Assembly: GCF_035046505.1 (NCBI RefSeq)
Contig: NC_089824.1
Coordinates: 118,307,997 to 118,371,996 of the forward strand
Source of the DNA: Tiliqua scincoides
Taxonomy: Eukaryota > Chordata > Lepidosauria > Squamata > Scincidae
DNA: 64,000 bases
Direction: 5' to 3'
Shown here: in pieces, positions 53,695-64,000 of the stretch
Layout of the letters: each line of letters opens with the position of its first letter
How positions within the stretch are numbered: the stretch's first letter is position 1
The notes under the pieces: model-generated
Databases searched by the model: none
Told to the model about the DNA's origin: nothing
The model's input: only the letters and a program-made list of their open reading frames with translations
Made by a program: the position numbers and the translations under genes

Positions 53695-54544
53695 TTTGTA
53701 TCATTTCATAGGTGATGTATTTTTTTTCCTTTCCAGTAACAAATACTGAAGATGCATCTTTTTCTCATTGCAGTGCATAGGAGAATCTCAACAAGCCTAT
53801 TAAGCTGAATTCCTGTTGATTTCACTTAGCTCACTGTTAATTTTGTTACCCCTCACAGTTCAACTTTAACCACCCGCCTTTCTTGGCAACTTATCTGTGT
53901 TGCAGCTATTTAAAACAGATGACAAATGCAGTTAGTATGTCCTGGAGGCAACAGGGTTGCACTACACAAGGAGGGTGGCTAACAGGCCATATGATGACCA
54001 CAGGCTTGAGTCAAATACTTTTATCATTTCATTCATAATCATGAACATTGTTCTTGGGGGCAAATTGTGAACTAACTTCCCTGCCTGGGAGTCTGTCCTT
54101 TTATCAGATGAAGCACGCTAGACTTGTCATTTTGGGCAGCTCCTTTCTAGTGGCTAGATTGGGATAAGCTGCAAGTGTTTCAAAAAGGGTGGGACAGGTT
54201 TCTAAATAAATAATTATTCCAGTATTTCTTTTACTCACTGTCTACAATCTGTGACTCATTCTAAAAATGTAAGGAAAAAAAACAACCCAAATCCTTAAGA
54301 AGTTTTTCCTTCGCACATTTCATCAAAATTGAGACTTTGCATTTTATTCTCCGCATTGCACGCACTAAAACATCTGAGCCAAAAATAATACATTTTCCCA
54401 ATATAATAGGCTAAAAAATCTTTGTATGTACATATAGAGCGTAACTATGAATCTTTTCCCATCTGCTTTCAGCTACAGTCTTGGTCTCATGACTGAAATG
54501 GCCTTGATTGCCCTGGATAGTGATCAATACTGGCAAAAACTAAC

Positions 54545-54895
54545 AGTGCCTGTCTAGGACCTCTGGAGGCCTTTCTGAAGCCCGTGGAGGCTGCGCGCGG
54601 CTTCCACAATTCTCAGAAGAGCCTCTGGAGGTGAATGGAGCACAGCCTCTGAGGTTTTGGGGGGGCCTTTCTGAGGCCTGAAAACCAGAAGTGCCCTTCT
54701 AGGACTTCTGTAGGTTATTTTGAGGCCCATGGAGGCTGTGCGCGGCCTCCAAGGGCCTCAGAACAGTTCTGGGTGCAACCAGAGGCAGGCTCGTGTGACT
54801 TGGTTTCACACGAATTTCGTGTGACTTGGTTTCACGCGAGTTTCTGAATTCATGTGGGTTCCAGGAACGGAAACTTCGTGAATAACAAGGAACCA
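54545..54895. repeat. Tandemly duplicated GGCCTC repeat with CTTCGTGAATAA end
   Basis: Two units of the same sequence lie head to tail. The first has CTAGGACCTCTGGAGGCC and GGAGGCTGCGCGCGGCTTCC. The second, at about 54690-54780, has CTAGGACTTCTGTAGG and GGAGGCTGTGCGCGGCCTCC. A CG-rich tail with two copies of GTGTGACTTGGTTTCAC follows. It is related to 2780-3000 and 40900-41190. Confidence 0.6.
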
Positions 54896-54957
54896 CCTTT
54901 AGTTATATTATACTAGAGCAATATGGTGTTCAACTTGTAACCTCATCAAATTTTAGG

Positions 54958-55185
54958 TGCTTATTTTATTATGTGTATATCCCACCTTTTCTCCAAGGAG
55001 TTCATGGTGGTATACATTGTACCTCCCTCACTCACCCATTTTATCCTCACAACCACCCTGTGAGACTGATAAGGCTGACTGATCCAAGGTCACCCAGTGA
55101 GCTTCATGGCTGAGTAAGGATCCTTTGAACCTGGATGTTCCCTGGTCCAAGTCTGAACTCTACCAATTGCATCACACCTTGTTTC
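54958..55185 (-). mobile_element. MIR-like (CORE-type) SINE
   Basis: In + reading, TATCCCACCTTTTCTCCAAG, TTATCCTCACAACCACCCTG, CCAAGGTCACCCAGTGAGCT and GGCTGAGTAAGGATCC are the reverse of a MIR-type SINE found throughout amniotes. Its tRNA-like head lies at the right end. Confidence 0.75.
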
Positions 55186-55564
55186 TTGCTAGAGTGAGCA
55201 GGGCACTGGGAGTTTTAACTAAATCTGCATGAATGGAATGTATTTCCATCCATGCAGGATGGGAGGCAATTTCTGCTGATTCTGCCTCACTTGGCAGAAC
55301 CCCTATGCTGCATTCCATCTCAAGGTCCCCCAACCATCAGCAATGGACTTTTGGATGCCATGGGGGATGTGTTGTTGCAAGAAGGGGCCAAGGAAATTCT
55401 AAAGTGAGAATTTTCTTCCATATGTATTATGTTGGGATTCGACCCTAATTTTGCTCCATTATAGGCGAGGGGGGTGAGGGGAGAGCAAACAGGATCTGCA
55501 GGGTGAATGGGACAGGAGAAGCCACAGCTGCATGTTTTTTTGTGGCTGAAAGACAGAAAAGAAT

Positions 55565-55716
55565 GGTTGGCAACCTTCAGTCTCGAAAGACTATGGTATA
55601 AGCCTACAGCACCCAGTATTCCCAGGCGGTCTCCCATCCAAGTACTAACCAGGCCTGACCCTGCTTAGCTTTTGAAATCAGACGAGATCAGGCATGTGCA
55701 GGGTAACAGTTGCTGC
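55565..55716 (-). mobile_element. Second 5S rRNA-derived SINE with target duplication
   Basis: The - strand copy reads CAGCAACTGTTACCCTGCAC at its 5' end, then the 5S core with AGCTAAGCAGGGTCAGGCCT and GGATGGGAGACCGCCTGGGA, then the LINE-like tail with AGTCTTTCGAGACTGAAGG. AAAGACAGAAA flanks both sides (about 55549-55559 and 55717-55727). Its 5' start is the same as in the 42462 copy, so this is a real family. Confidence 0.94.
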
Positions 55717-55729
55717 AAAGACAGAAAGA

Positions 55730-56013
55730 TCGGCTGTTATATGATATCCCTAATACTAGATATATAAAAAGAGGCTAGAGTTACTGAGTGATAGTTACTC
55801 TGCACTTGTTGAGAGGCTTCGTCACTACTATTTTTGTTCTAGAGCGGATCCTTGCCATGCAAAGTTTGTACCATCCTGGACTGGCCACAAACAGAGGACT
55901 GGCCGTGAGTCCAATGAAGAAATTAGTGCAGTACTGAAAAAGAAATAAGGGAGAAGAATAGGATTAGGTAAAGCTTGTAGCCTGGGGAAAGGTGGTACAG
56001 AAATATTCTAAAT
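55730..56013. other. Intergenic, nothing recognised
   Basis: This is a short non-coding stretch between the SINE and the hAT element. Confidence 0.4.
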
Positions 56014-56470
56014 CAGTGGTTCTCCAACTTTTTAGCACTGGGATGCCAATCTGTCATCCCAGAATGACAATCTGTCGGGACCCACCAAAAGTGATGTTAT
56101 TAACCTGAATGTGATATCATAGCCGGAAGTGACATCACCGATTTAGGCTTCAAGATGTGATCAGCCAAAGGTCCAATCACATCACATGCTTGTGCTGTTA
56201 TTTTGCATAACTCAGAATGCAAACATTCCAGCTTGGAAGTCAAAGCAGAATGCAGACTTGGATCCTTCTCCAAACACACAGCCCTCCCCTCTTTACAGCG
56301 TCCCATCTTCCCACCCATTCAGGGCAAAGCACCATGCTTCTCTCCCACCGTGAGCCCATGCTGCCTAGCAGCTCTGTACCCTGTATTTTCAATGGCGGCT
56401 GAGCAAGGTGCAACTGAAACTGGCTTGTGACCCACCTATTGGGTCCCAACCCACGGTTTGAGAAACACTG
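56014..56470. mobile_element. hAT-type element (CAGTGGTTCTCCAAC...CACTG)
   Basis: It begins CAGTGGTTCTCCAACTTTTT and ends CACGGTTTGAGAAACACTG. Flanks TTCTAAAT and TCTAAATA are almost the same octamer, offset by one base. The interior has GGGACCCACCAAAAGTGATG and GCCGGAAGTGACATCACC. The most complete member of the family also seen at 13247 and 44841. Confidence 0.75.
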
Positions 56471-57548
56471 TCTAAATAAATAAGAAGCAAAAGCATCAAG
56501 CTCAATTGAGTGTTATAAAAAAACAACAACAGGGAATATGGAAGAGTAAAGGAAAGAGAATAATCATCAGACAGAGGGGAGCTGTAAATCAATCAGAGAA
56601 GAAGAAATGATAGCAGATCAAGAAAGAGGCCAGTCGAATGAAGAAAAGAGCGATGAACCAATATTCCAAATAGTTAAGAAAAGATGGTCAGCTTACAGAG
56701 GTGCTGAATACAGTGTGCTGTCCAGCAGATGATAGGAGAAAGATGTCACTTCTATAAAAGATAGATGCAGATTAGTTGGAATTCTTACCTTGTGGAAAAA
56801 GCCACTGTATCACAACAGACTTGAAGCAAAGCAAAAAAGGGAGGGGAATCTGAAAATTGCATGCTAGCCTGAAGTATCATATGGTTATTTGGTTTCCTTG
56901 ATAATCAGGCTGAGTGATGCACACAGCAGGTGGAGTGAGGATTCAGAACATCCTGAAGGACCACACCCTTTTTAAATGTCAAAGATGGGATTTCCAGTCC
57001 GTGACCACAGGCAGTTGGAAAATTATTCGTGTCTATACTTTAAAGTTTCACAATCTGGACAGATTGTGCCGTTCTTTTGCTTCCAACTGCAAAATACATG
57101 CCATACAAACCAAGTGTGGATGGTATCTAATACCTTTCCTATTTCAAATTAGACAGTAACGGCACTAACAAATCTAACCCACAGCGACTACTTTCTACAC
57201 TCCTACAAAGCAACTAGTGTGATCACATTATACATGGTTCTTTTGCACTGGTAGTCTTTACACTTTACACCAGCCCCACTTTCCATTCCCTGCCCACCCG
57301 CCCACCATCTTGGAACACCTTGCCCCCACCTCCTCCTCGCCTCCTTTTTGCCCTCCCCAGACCCATGCATCAGCTGAGCTTGGCCGACGCAACCTTCCCC
57401 TCCCCAAGTCAGCGCAGAGCCTGGATGTAGCCTTTTTCCAAGTAGGCACAAACGTGCTTTATGGCATGTTTGTGACCCTCCTGGGCTGGCATAAGGGACT
57501 TGCGCCGGCCTAATGGGGAGTTAGGATTGCGCCCTTAAAGTTATTAAT
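56471..57548. other. Intergenic with a MITE-like end
   Basis: Sequence ending GGAGTTAGGATTGCGCCCTTA at about 57535 looks like the right end of an AATCCTA-type MITE whose left end I could not place. The rest of the stretch holds nothing I can name. Confidence 0.4.
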
Positions 57549-57771
57549 AGCCCAATCCTATTCTGTGCTGGAATAGGCAGGCCAACTGGCCTATGCCATA
57601 TCCAGTAACCCACAGTAAGGGGATATTTATCCCCTTATCCTGAAAAATGCCCCAGCCACCCCAGTGGGGCTACTAGGATCTGCACCAGCTAAATCACTGG
57701 TACAGATCCAAGCAGCCTGGTGTAACACCAGGCTGCTCAGGGGAGGGGGGGTTAGGATCTGGCCCCTTAAG
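57549..57771. mobile_element. MITE, AGCCCAATCCTATTCTGTGC type
   Basis: The left end TAGCCCAATCCTATTCTGTG followed by CTGGAATAGGCAGGCC and the right end GGTTAGGATCTGGCCCC are inverted. The related left end at 58588 (GTGCAATCCTATCCTGCGCT) shows a second copy nearby. Confidence 0.6.
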
Positions 57772-58587
57772 GCCAGACCCACCGCCCTTCTGAGTTGTTG
57801 TCAGGATCACTGAGATAGTATTTATAATCTCTGTGAGTACTATAATACAATTTAAATGCTAGGTATTATTGTAATTTAATTTTTAAAGAGCAATATGAAC
57901 TGGACATCTTGTCAGACAAAAAAGTAAGGGCATGATCAATCTCTACAGTCATGGTTATATATGCAGATAGGGCTTCCTGCCTGCTGCCCCCAGCTGGACT
58001 TCATGCCGGGCTGTAATGCCAAACAAGGCATCTGCCTTTTGGCACTCTACAAATAAGTCAGAGAAATGCATGTGTGTTTCTTTTTATAGCCTCATATTGT
58101 ACTTCTCTGCTCCAGCTGTGCACCATTCAGGCATACCAGGGTTCCCGTTGTGCGATTTCTCTCCTTTCAAACTGCTTGAATTGCAACATCTCAGCAAAAT
58201 TGCTTTTTGCATCAAGAGAAAGTTACTTCACACCCAGCGTGAGGGAAAAAATGCAATACATTCCAAATACTGTATATGTTTTGGTTGTTTCCCCCCCCCC
58301 CCCCCACACACTAGGATTCTGCCAAAGGAAGGGTGTTTTTTTCACAACCATTTCTGGGAATGCTTATTCATCTAAGTCAGAGAGGTGGTGGAGGGACTAT
58401 TACACTATATTAAAATGGAGTAAAAGAAACAGCCAAATGCATGCAAAACTTTTACAAAGTGCTCCTTTAAGCCACAGGAGAGTTTGTCCTGCTGAGTGCA
58501 GCAGAGGAGAAACCTCAGGTGCTACAAATTAATGTCCTGTTGTCCATACTCATGTTGTGAGTTGCCAGCTTGCAACCTGGAGATTTG

Positions 58588-58924
58588 GAGTGCAATCCTA
58601 TCCTGCGCTGGAACAGGCAAGACAGGAGGCTTGCACTGTATACGGCGCAGGATAGGGGCCAAAAGCAGCTCAGCCAGAGGCAAGGGGAAACTTTTCCCCT
58701 TACCTCTGGGAAAGGCGCCCTTTTCTCTATGGGTCTCCTCGAACTTGTGCCACCTCTTGAGGTTGCACAAGTCCAAGGAGAGTGGAGCGGCTTGCATCAG
58801 CCTCCGCAGGCCAGTGCTTCTCAGTGCGCCAGCCCGGCTTCCTCCTGAGAAGGTGCAAACGTGCCTTATGGCGCAAACGTGCAAGGGACTTGCAATGGCC
58901 CAAGTCGAGGGCTGGATTGCGCCC
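58588..58924. mobile_element. MITE, GCAATCCTATCCTGCGCTGG type
   Basis: The left end is GTGCAATCCTATCCTGCGCT and the right end GAGGGCTGGATTGCGCCC. The interior is GC-rich. Overlapping open frames on both strands here reflect composition only. The 57,780-58,580 stretch before it has a run of C at about 58291 and nothing else recognised. Confidence 0.55.
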
Positions 58925-59524
58925 TTGTTCAGTCCCTTTTTAAAAAGGGAACATATCTCACCAGTCTTAAATGGCTGCATAGAATTCCACACCATTTCCA
59001 GCCACAGTGCTGTGCTGACATTTAAAAGCAGTTCATGGATACCTGAAGGACTCACCTCCACATCTGCCCTTACACTAAGGTTCTCACTGGAGGCGCTTCA
59101 CCAACTGCCTCTGTCAAATGAGGTGTGACCTGTAACAACTGGAAAGAAGGCCTTCTCAGTGCTGGCACCCAATCTCTGGAATGTTTTCCCCAAAGAGAAT
59201 TGCCTGATCCTTATTCTATATTCTTTCTGATGCCTGGTGAAGACTTCTTTTTTTTAATTTCCCCCAGCTTTTAAAGAATTTTTTTTCTGAATTTATATTG
59301 ACTTTATGCTGCATTATTTTATCTTGTTTATTTGACTTGGAACATTATTTTTATTTTGTGTGGAAACACACAAAATTTGCTATGGAAAGTTTTGCCTGAG
59401 AGGTAGAATATATACATCTAAAATTACATAAAATAAAGGATTAAGTAGGAGATGCAGCATCTCAACCTTCTGTCTGTGCCCTTTCCTTCTCTGTGGCAAG
59501 CGTTGACCCTTGCTTGCTACAACA

Positions 59525-60102
59525 CAGTTGTTTCCCAAACTGTGGGTTGGGACCCACTAGTGGGTTGCAAGCCGATTTTTGGTGGGTCATGAAAAGTTTC
59601 TGAAATATACATATATATTTTTTTAATTTTGTAAGCACCCTTGTCCAGTTGGCAGAAGAAAATTGCAGGAGAAGGAAATTCAGATTCCCTTCTGCTGCAA
59701 TTTTCTTACAGAGATGAGCAGTCTCTCGTGGCTGGAATGCTACCCTGTGGCATAAGGTAAAATTCATACCCCCAAAATAAATTGTCACATTTTCCAGTTT
59801 TCTCTAGAAATTGTCATGCCGTAGATCACATGTGAACACCAGTTTCAGCCTTTTGTCTGGCCTGGAAGTCCCTAACTGCATATTTTGCATTATAGTTCAG
59901 CCTTCTAGGTACCCTGGATTGACTGTAAAAAGGTTTGGGGAGCAGTTCCTAAACTTCATTTCTAGGGAGTCTAGCAAATATCTACATATTTGATTTTTTT
60001 TTCTTTCTAGATCTCTTTTTTTGTCTAGGAAAGCTATGTGAGTTGTGATAGATTGTAGTTTTAAGAAGTGGGTCCTGATGCTTAAAAGTTTGGGAATCAC
60101 TG
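59525..60102. mobile_element. hAT-type element with 8-bp target duplication
   Basis: It begins CAGTTGTTTCCCAAACTGTG and ends AAAGTTTGGGAATCACTG. CTACAACA (59517-59524) and CTATAACA (60103-60110) are the target duplication with one mismatch. The left part has GGGTTGGGACCCACTAGTGG. No transposase. Confidence 0.85.
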
Positions 60103-60200
60103 CTATAACAGATGAAGGAGGGGTGGACAAAAGGACTGGAGGAGGAACAGGTAGGAGAAGCTATGGCTACTGAACTGCCATTTCTGATTTCAGTATAGAG

Positions 60201-60649
60201 CAGGGGTGCCTTGGGGCCACTTGCAACACTTAAAAACTCCCAATCCAGCTCTCAGGGAGCCCCCAGTCTCCAATGAGCCTCTGGCCCTCCGGAGACTTGC
60301 TGGAGCCCGCACTGGCCTGATGCAACTGCTCTCAGCATGACAGCCAAACTGTTCAACCTCTCATGTGAGCTGTGAGATGAGGGCTCTCTCCACTGCTTGC
60401 TGTTTCACATCTGTGATGCAGCAGCAGCAGCAAAGGAAAGGAAAGGCTGGCCTTGCTTTGAGCAAGGCCTTTTATAGACCTTGAGCTATTGCAAGACCTT
60501 CATTCATTCATATAAGTTCCATCTCTAATATATTCGTTTATGTAAATTTATTCAAATTTGAAATGAAGATTAATTCTCTTTTTTCCCCGGCCTCCAACAC
60601 AGTGCAGAGAGATGATGTGACCCTCCTGCCAAAAAGTTTGGACACCCCT
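60201..60649. mobile_element. Non-autonomous hAT element, third copy of the 20158 family
   Basis: It starts CAGGGGTGCC and ends GGACACCCCTG. GTATAGAG (60193-60200) and GTATAGAA (60650-60657) are the 8-bp target duplication with one mismatch. The interior GGCTGGCCTTGCTTTGAGCA and AAGGCCTTTTATAGACCTTG is the reverse of 20158-20560. Confidence 0.9.
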
Positions 60650-60657
60650 GGTATAGA

Positions 60658-61611
60658 AGAACAAATAGGTTTCCATGAAAGAAACCCTAGTTTCAGACAT
60701 TCATACAGCTCACTCTCTGGGGACCACTTTCAGTTTTTCCAAGCTACAGCTTGGAAAAATATAGACAACCCCTTTGACTATACATGGCTCAGAGTGGGAG
60801 AAAAAAAAAATGAAGTGGATCATGTATGCATTTCAAATAACACCAACATAGGATTGTTTGAGTTACATGGTTTTACATCCACCTGAAAATAAGTGGGATG
60901 GCATACTGCTATGAGAACAGTGAATAGAAACTGCAGTGGAACAGGAAAAAACACAGTGACAGCTCTGTATTATCACCCTTTATTCTCTCAGAAGCTATCT
61001 GCACAGAACTTATATCCACAGCCTAACTTCTTATCTGTCACTAATCCAATACCTAATTAAAATGTCAGCATTCCTTAAAAGCAGCAAATATGTCAATCTC
61101 ACAAAATTATGGTACTGTCATTTGCTTCCTATTCAAAATGCATTCCAAAGAACATGAGCTCTCTCACAGATTACTTTTCATCCCCTCAACAGAGACTTCT
61201 TTCCCAGCCCATGATTTCCTTACCCTTTTCCTTCTCCCTATAATATATTGAATAGTGTTAATCTACTGCCCCATTGAGTCAGTGGCACTGCCAGGAAAAG
61301 CAGGTCAGACTCTACATTCCCAGCTTAAACCAGGCTAATGATTTGTCCAGATTTCCTCTCTGCTTTTTTGCAGAACACCTCTAACTCAACAACAACAGAT
61401 ATGGGAAAAGCGATGGAAAAATGAATGTTTGTGTTAGTGGTGGATCAGCTGGAGGCCACTCATCTTCAGAAAAGAGCCAGTACTGTACATATATATATAT
61501 TTGGGCAGGGTGCAGCAGCTACTTCCTAATAATAGCCTCATTACTATCTATGCTCAAATGCAACTTCACCAATGCCCAACACAACACAAAGGCCAAGTGT
61601 TAGTAGCTGGT
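60658..61611. other. Intergenic, nothing recognised
   Basis: A short TATATATATAT run near 61490 is the only simple repeat. No coding similarity. Confidence 0.45.
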
Positions 61612-61800
61612 TTAATACAAGGTGGAAGCCACAGATTCAAATCTTACCTCTGCCATAAAGTTTCTGGTTGACCTTTGGTAACCTACAATTGGTTAAACCT
61701 CAGTGCTGCATCTGCAAACTGGGAACAACTGCATGACATTTTAAATGTGTACCCCACCTTACTAGGCACATAAAAATCAGTAGAATCAACTATTTCAGCT
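61612..61800 (+). mobile_element. MIR-like (CORE-type) SINE, old copy
   Basis: The sequence ATTCAAATCTTACCTCTGCC, TTGACCTTTGGTAACCTACA, AAACCTCAGTGCTGCATCTG and CAAACTGGGAAC follows the order of MIR SINEs (B box, GACCTTGG core, CTCAG...CTGTAAA region), with many changes. Confidence 0.65.
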
Positions 61801-64000
61801 GAATTTTAGAAGTGCTTATTAAGTTTATAAAAGAACATGTTCTAAAATACACAAAAGATTATAGAGAATAATGCAGGTCTCATAAAACCAACGTTCTGTG
61901 AAGACAAGGAAGTCTTTGCCAACTTCTGAAATCCTTCCAATGAGATGGTCAACAGGGTCCATCTTGGCAGTGTTCGTAAGGATGGTATTTTAGAGAGAGC
62001 CCTCATAACCACCAGCCATTTCTAGACTGATTTGGTGAGGGTATGCAGAGCACAGCCTAATCAGCAGACCAGAGTTCAAGCCACTGGCCTACCTTACACA
62101 GTCATTGGAAGCATGATGTGAAGCACCCAAAGCCTATGTGCACTCTTGCTGGTCACACCCTTTAACTCTTTGAATAATAGTCCTTGCCTTTTCACCTCTG
62201 TTGCTCAATTTCCCTGTGCAGACTAAAACACCTACTTTGCAGCATGTAAAATGAAATGCAGCTGTTTTCCACAGCAAGAACCTGCATTAGGCAGGCATCA
62301 CCAGTAGCCTCACGTGCCACACACACCTCACACCCTTGAGAATATTCACACAGGACAACACGACCATGCTATTTTTCATACATTGCGACACACAAGCTTG
62401 CATTCAAAAGTTCCTTGCATGCGAGTAAATGCAATTCTGCTTAATGCATGGTAGCCTTTCTCCTTGCAATGTCAGGGCCTCTGAGAGAAACATTATCAGG
62501 CGGTACAAAGTTTCTTTTGGGCCTCTTTGCAAGGGGGGAGGGGTGAAACAGAGTAGGGGAGGGTGGTGATGTGCAAGCAGAATGGGGCAGGGAGGGGCAA
62601 AACAGGGTGGGGGAGGGTGGAGGCAGCTGGAAACATCTGTGGAGCCCAGGTTTACCCACCCATGTGGCATTAGCAGCTATATACGAGAATAGGGAAAACC
62701 AAACACACTCCGAAGTCTCTCTAAAATCTTTTAAATATAGAAAATAATTGCAGAAAATTAGCATCATTATATTTAGGCTCAGACTAGAATGGAAAGTGTC
62801 CCGTGTGCACCAAAACCTGCTTCTGCAGCAGCTGTAGGCTGTAGTCTTGCAGCTGTGTCCCTGAGCACCTACACACGCCTTCATGGCAAGCAGATTCACA
62901 AGTCAAAGAGCTACTGTATAGCCAGCCAGTTTCCTTTCAGATTTAACACTGTGTTAAGGAGGGTCATGTATGCATTCCTCGCCCAACAGATATGGCTTGC
63001 CAGTAGCTGCAGCCACACGCTCGTGGTAGTGTGATCCCATGTGGGCAACAAGTCTGAGTAGATGGGGAAAATATAAGATCACAGGAACTTTCTGGGCCCC
63101 CTTTTTGACCCTGGGCCCAGGTACAAATTACCCCCTTTACCCCCCTCTTCTAGGCCCTGTACACCACTTCCTCCCTCCTGCACTGTTCTGCAGGCCACCT
63201 GATTCTCTAAAGTGGATTTTCAGGAGAGACAAAGGAAAAAGGGGAGCAGGGAAACCCTGTTGCACAAACAGAACTCTGTTTTGGATACCATATTACCCCC
63301 TTGCATAATCATATCACCCAGGAGCAGTAGGATTGGGTTTTAATTGGTGCTCAAATTACAGGAGGGATCCAGCCATCTTACCTTTTGGTCTGAAAGCCAG
63401 GGAACCTGAGGAGTAATACTCGGAATGAAGAATACTCTTAACATGTAAAGGATTTGACATATTGAGTTCTTTCTCTGCACACACCAGGTTTCCTTCCTGA
63501 CCCAGTCTAAGTTCTGATGGACTTGTGTATGATTCACCCAGGAAATTCTAAAACACTGGCCTGGCTCCAGGAATGGATTAGTCTGAAACTTCACATCAGG
63601 GGTCCTTGATGCGGCCAAAACTGAAGGGGAAGGGGGGACATCAGGCTTGTGGAGTTCAGTAAGGTCCTCCCTCTTTTTCTCTCATAATCTGAGAACTGTT
63701 TTAAATATACTTTGATATAGAGTCATATCTGTGGATTGATTTCCAGCCTGCCTGAATAACTTGTAAAATTATATATCTGAGATAGAGGTGCACAGATTAG
63801 ACGGAACAACTGCAAAAAAAGGTAAGGTTTCACCTTTTCTCTGCCCCTGTTCCTGTGCCTGTAAACAGCAGCCCAGTGCACAAAAGTTAAGCAGGGGAAG
63901 CTCAATAATATGGGGATAAATTGCTGGGAAAATGTCATCCCCTTAATGTCTCTAGGTCAGTTTGCTGTTAAAGGGAAAGTTAACAAATTGTGGAAAATCT
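61801..64000. other. Intergenic, nothing recognised
   Basis: No gene is supported. A MITE right end (GGAGCAGTAGGATTGGGTTTTAA) lies at about 63320-63343. A GGGGAGGG-rich part occurs at 62530-62630. The remainder is unremarkable. Confidence 0.45.

Noticed and set aside
58496-59128. 210-codon and 179-codon overlapping frames
   Set aside because: They lie across a MITE and flanking DNA on opposite strands, with no domain or splice context. They are chance frames.
1-64000. CRISPR arrays, operons or phage features
   Set aside because: The window is vertebrate genomic DNA with spliced exons and SINEs. The direct repeats seen are microsatellites or transposon parts.

Overview
The window is vertebrate genomic DNA, almost certainly from a squamate reptile (lizard or snake lineage). 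The evidence is a hemicentin-1 gene with vertebrate exon structure, plus a repeat set typical of squamates: CR1 with an 8-bp TTCTTATG-type tail, L2, a Sauria-type SINE, MIR-like SINEs, many hAT and small inverted-repeat DNA elements, and a Ty1/copia element. The species cannot be told from the sequence.

Bases 1-26130 hold the 3' end of HMCN1 on the + strand: 15 coding exons, giving about the last 823 residues. In order they encode the last thrombospondin type-1 repeat (644-814), the nidogen G2-type beta-barrel (7841-11137, closing in the short exon 12695-12757), eight calcium-binding EGF modules (14033-23528), and the fibulin-type C-terminal module ending in VSAYPY (24915-25281). A 3' UTR follows, with an ATTAAA signal at 26107. 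Introns are full of transposon fossils, several with exact 8-bp or 10-bp target duplications.

Bases 26137-64000 (about 38 kb) contain no host gene that I can recognise. They hold a Ty1/copia LTR retrotransposon on the - strand (27950-32404; LTRs look identical, so the insertion is young), a cluster of small inverted-repeat elements and a GC-rich block (32.7-34.0 kb), a 5.1-kb hAT-bounded composite (35266-40395), a nearly full CR1 LINE on the - strand (45717-49310), two 5S-rRNA-derived SINEs, other SINEs and many MITEs.

The most unusual object is the 35266-40395 composite. It is bounded by hAT-like ends and a perfect 8-bp target duplication (CACTAAAG). Inside it is an intronless copy of the C-terminal half of BBS9 (PTHB1). 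Upstream on the same strand is an unidentified coding stretch interrupted by a younger L2 insertion, and a divergent 213-codon reading frame lies near the other end. It looks like a DNA transposon, or a transposon-trapped retrocopy, carrying host coding sequence. A second notable signal is a LINE whose 3' tail, containing a TTCG-loop hairpin, is shared with the 5S-derived SINE family in this same window.
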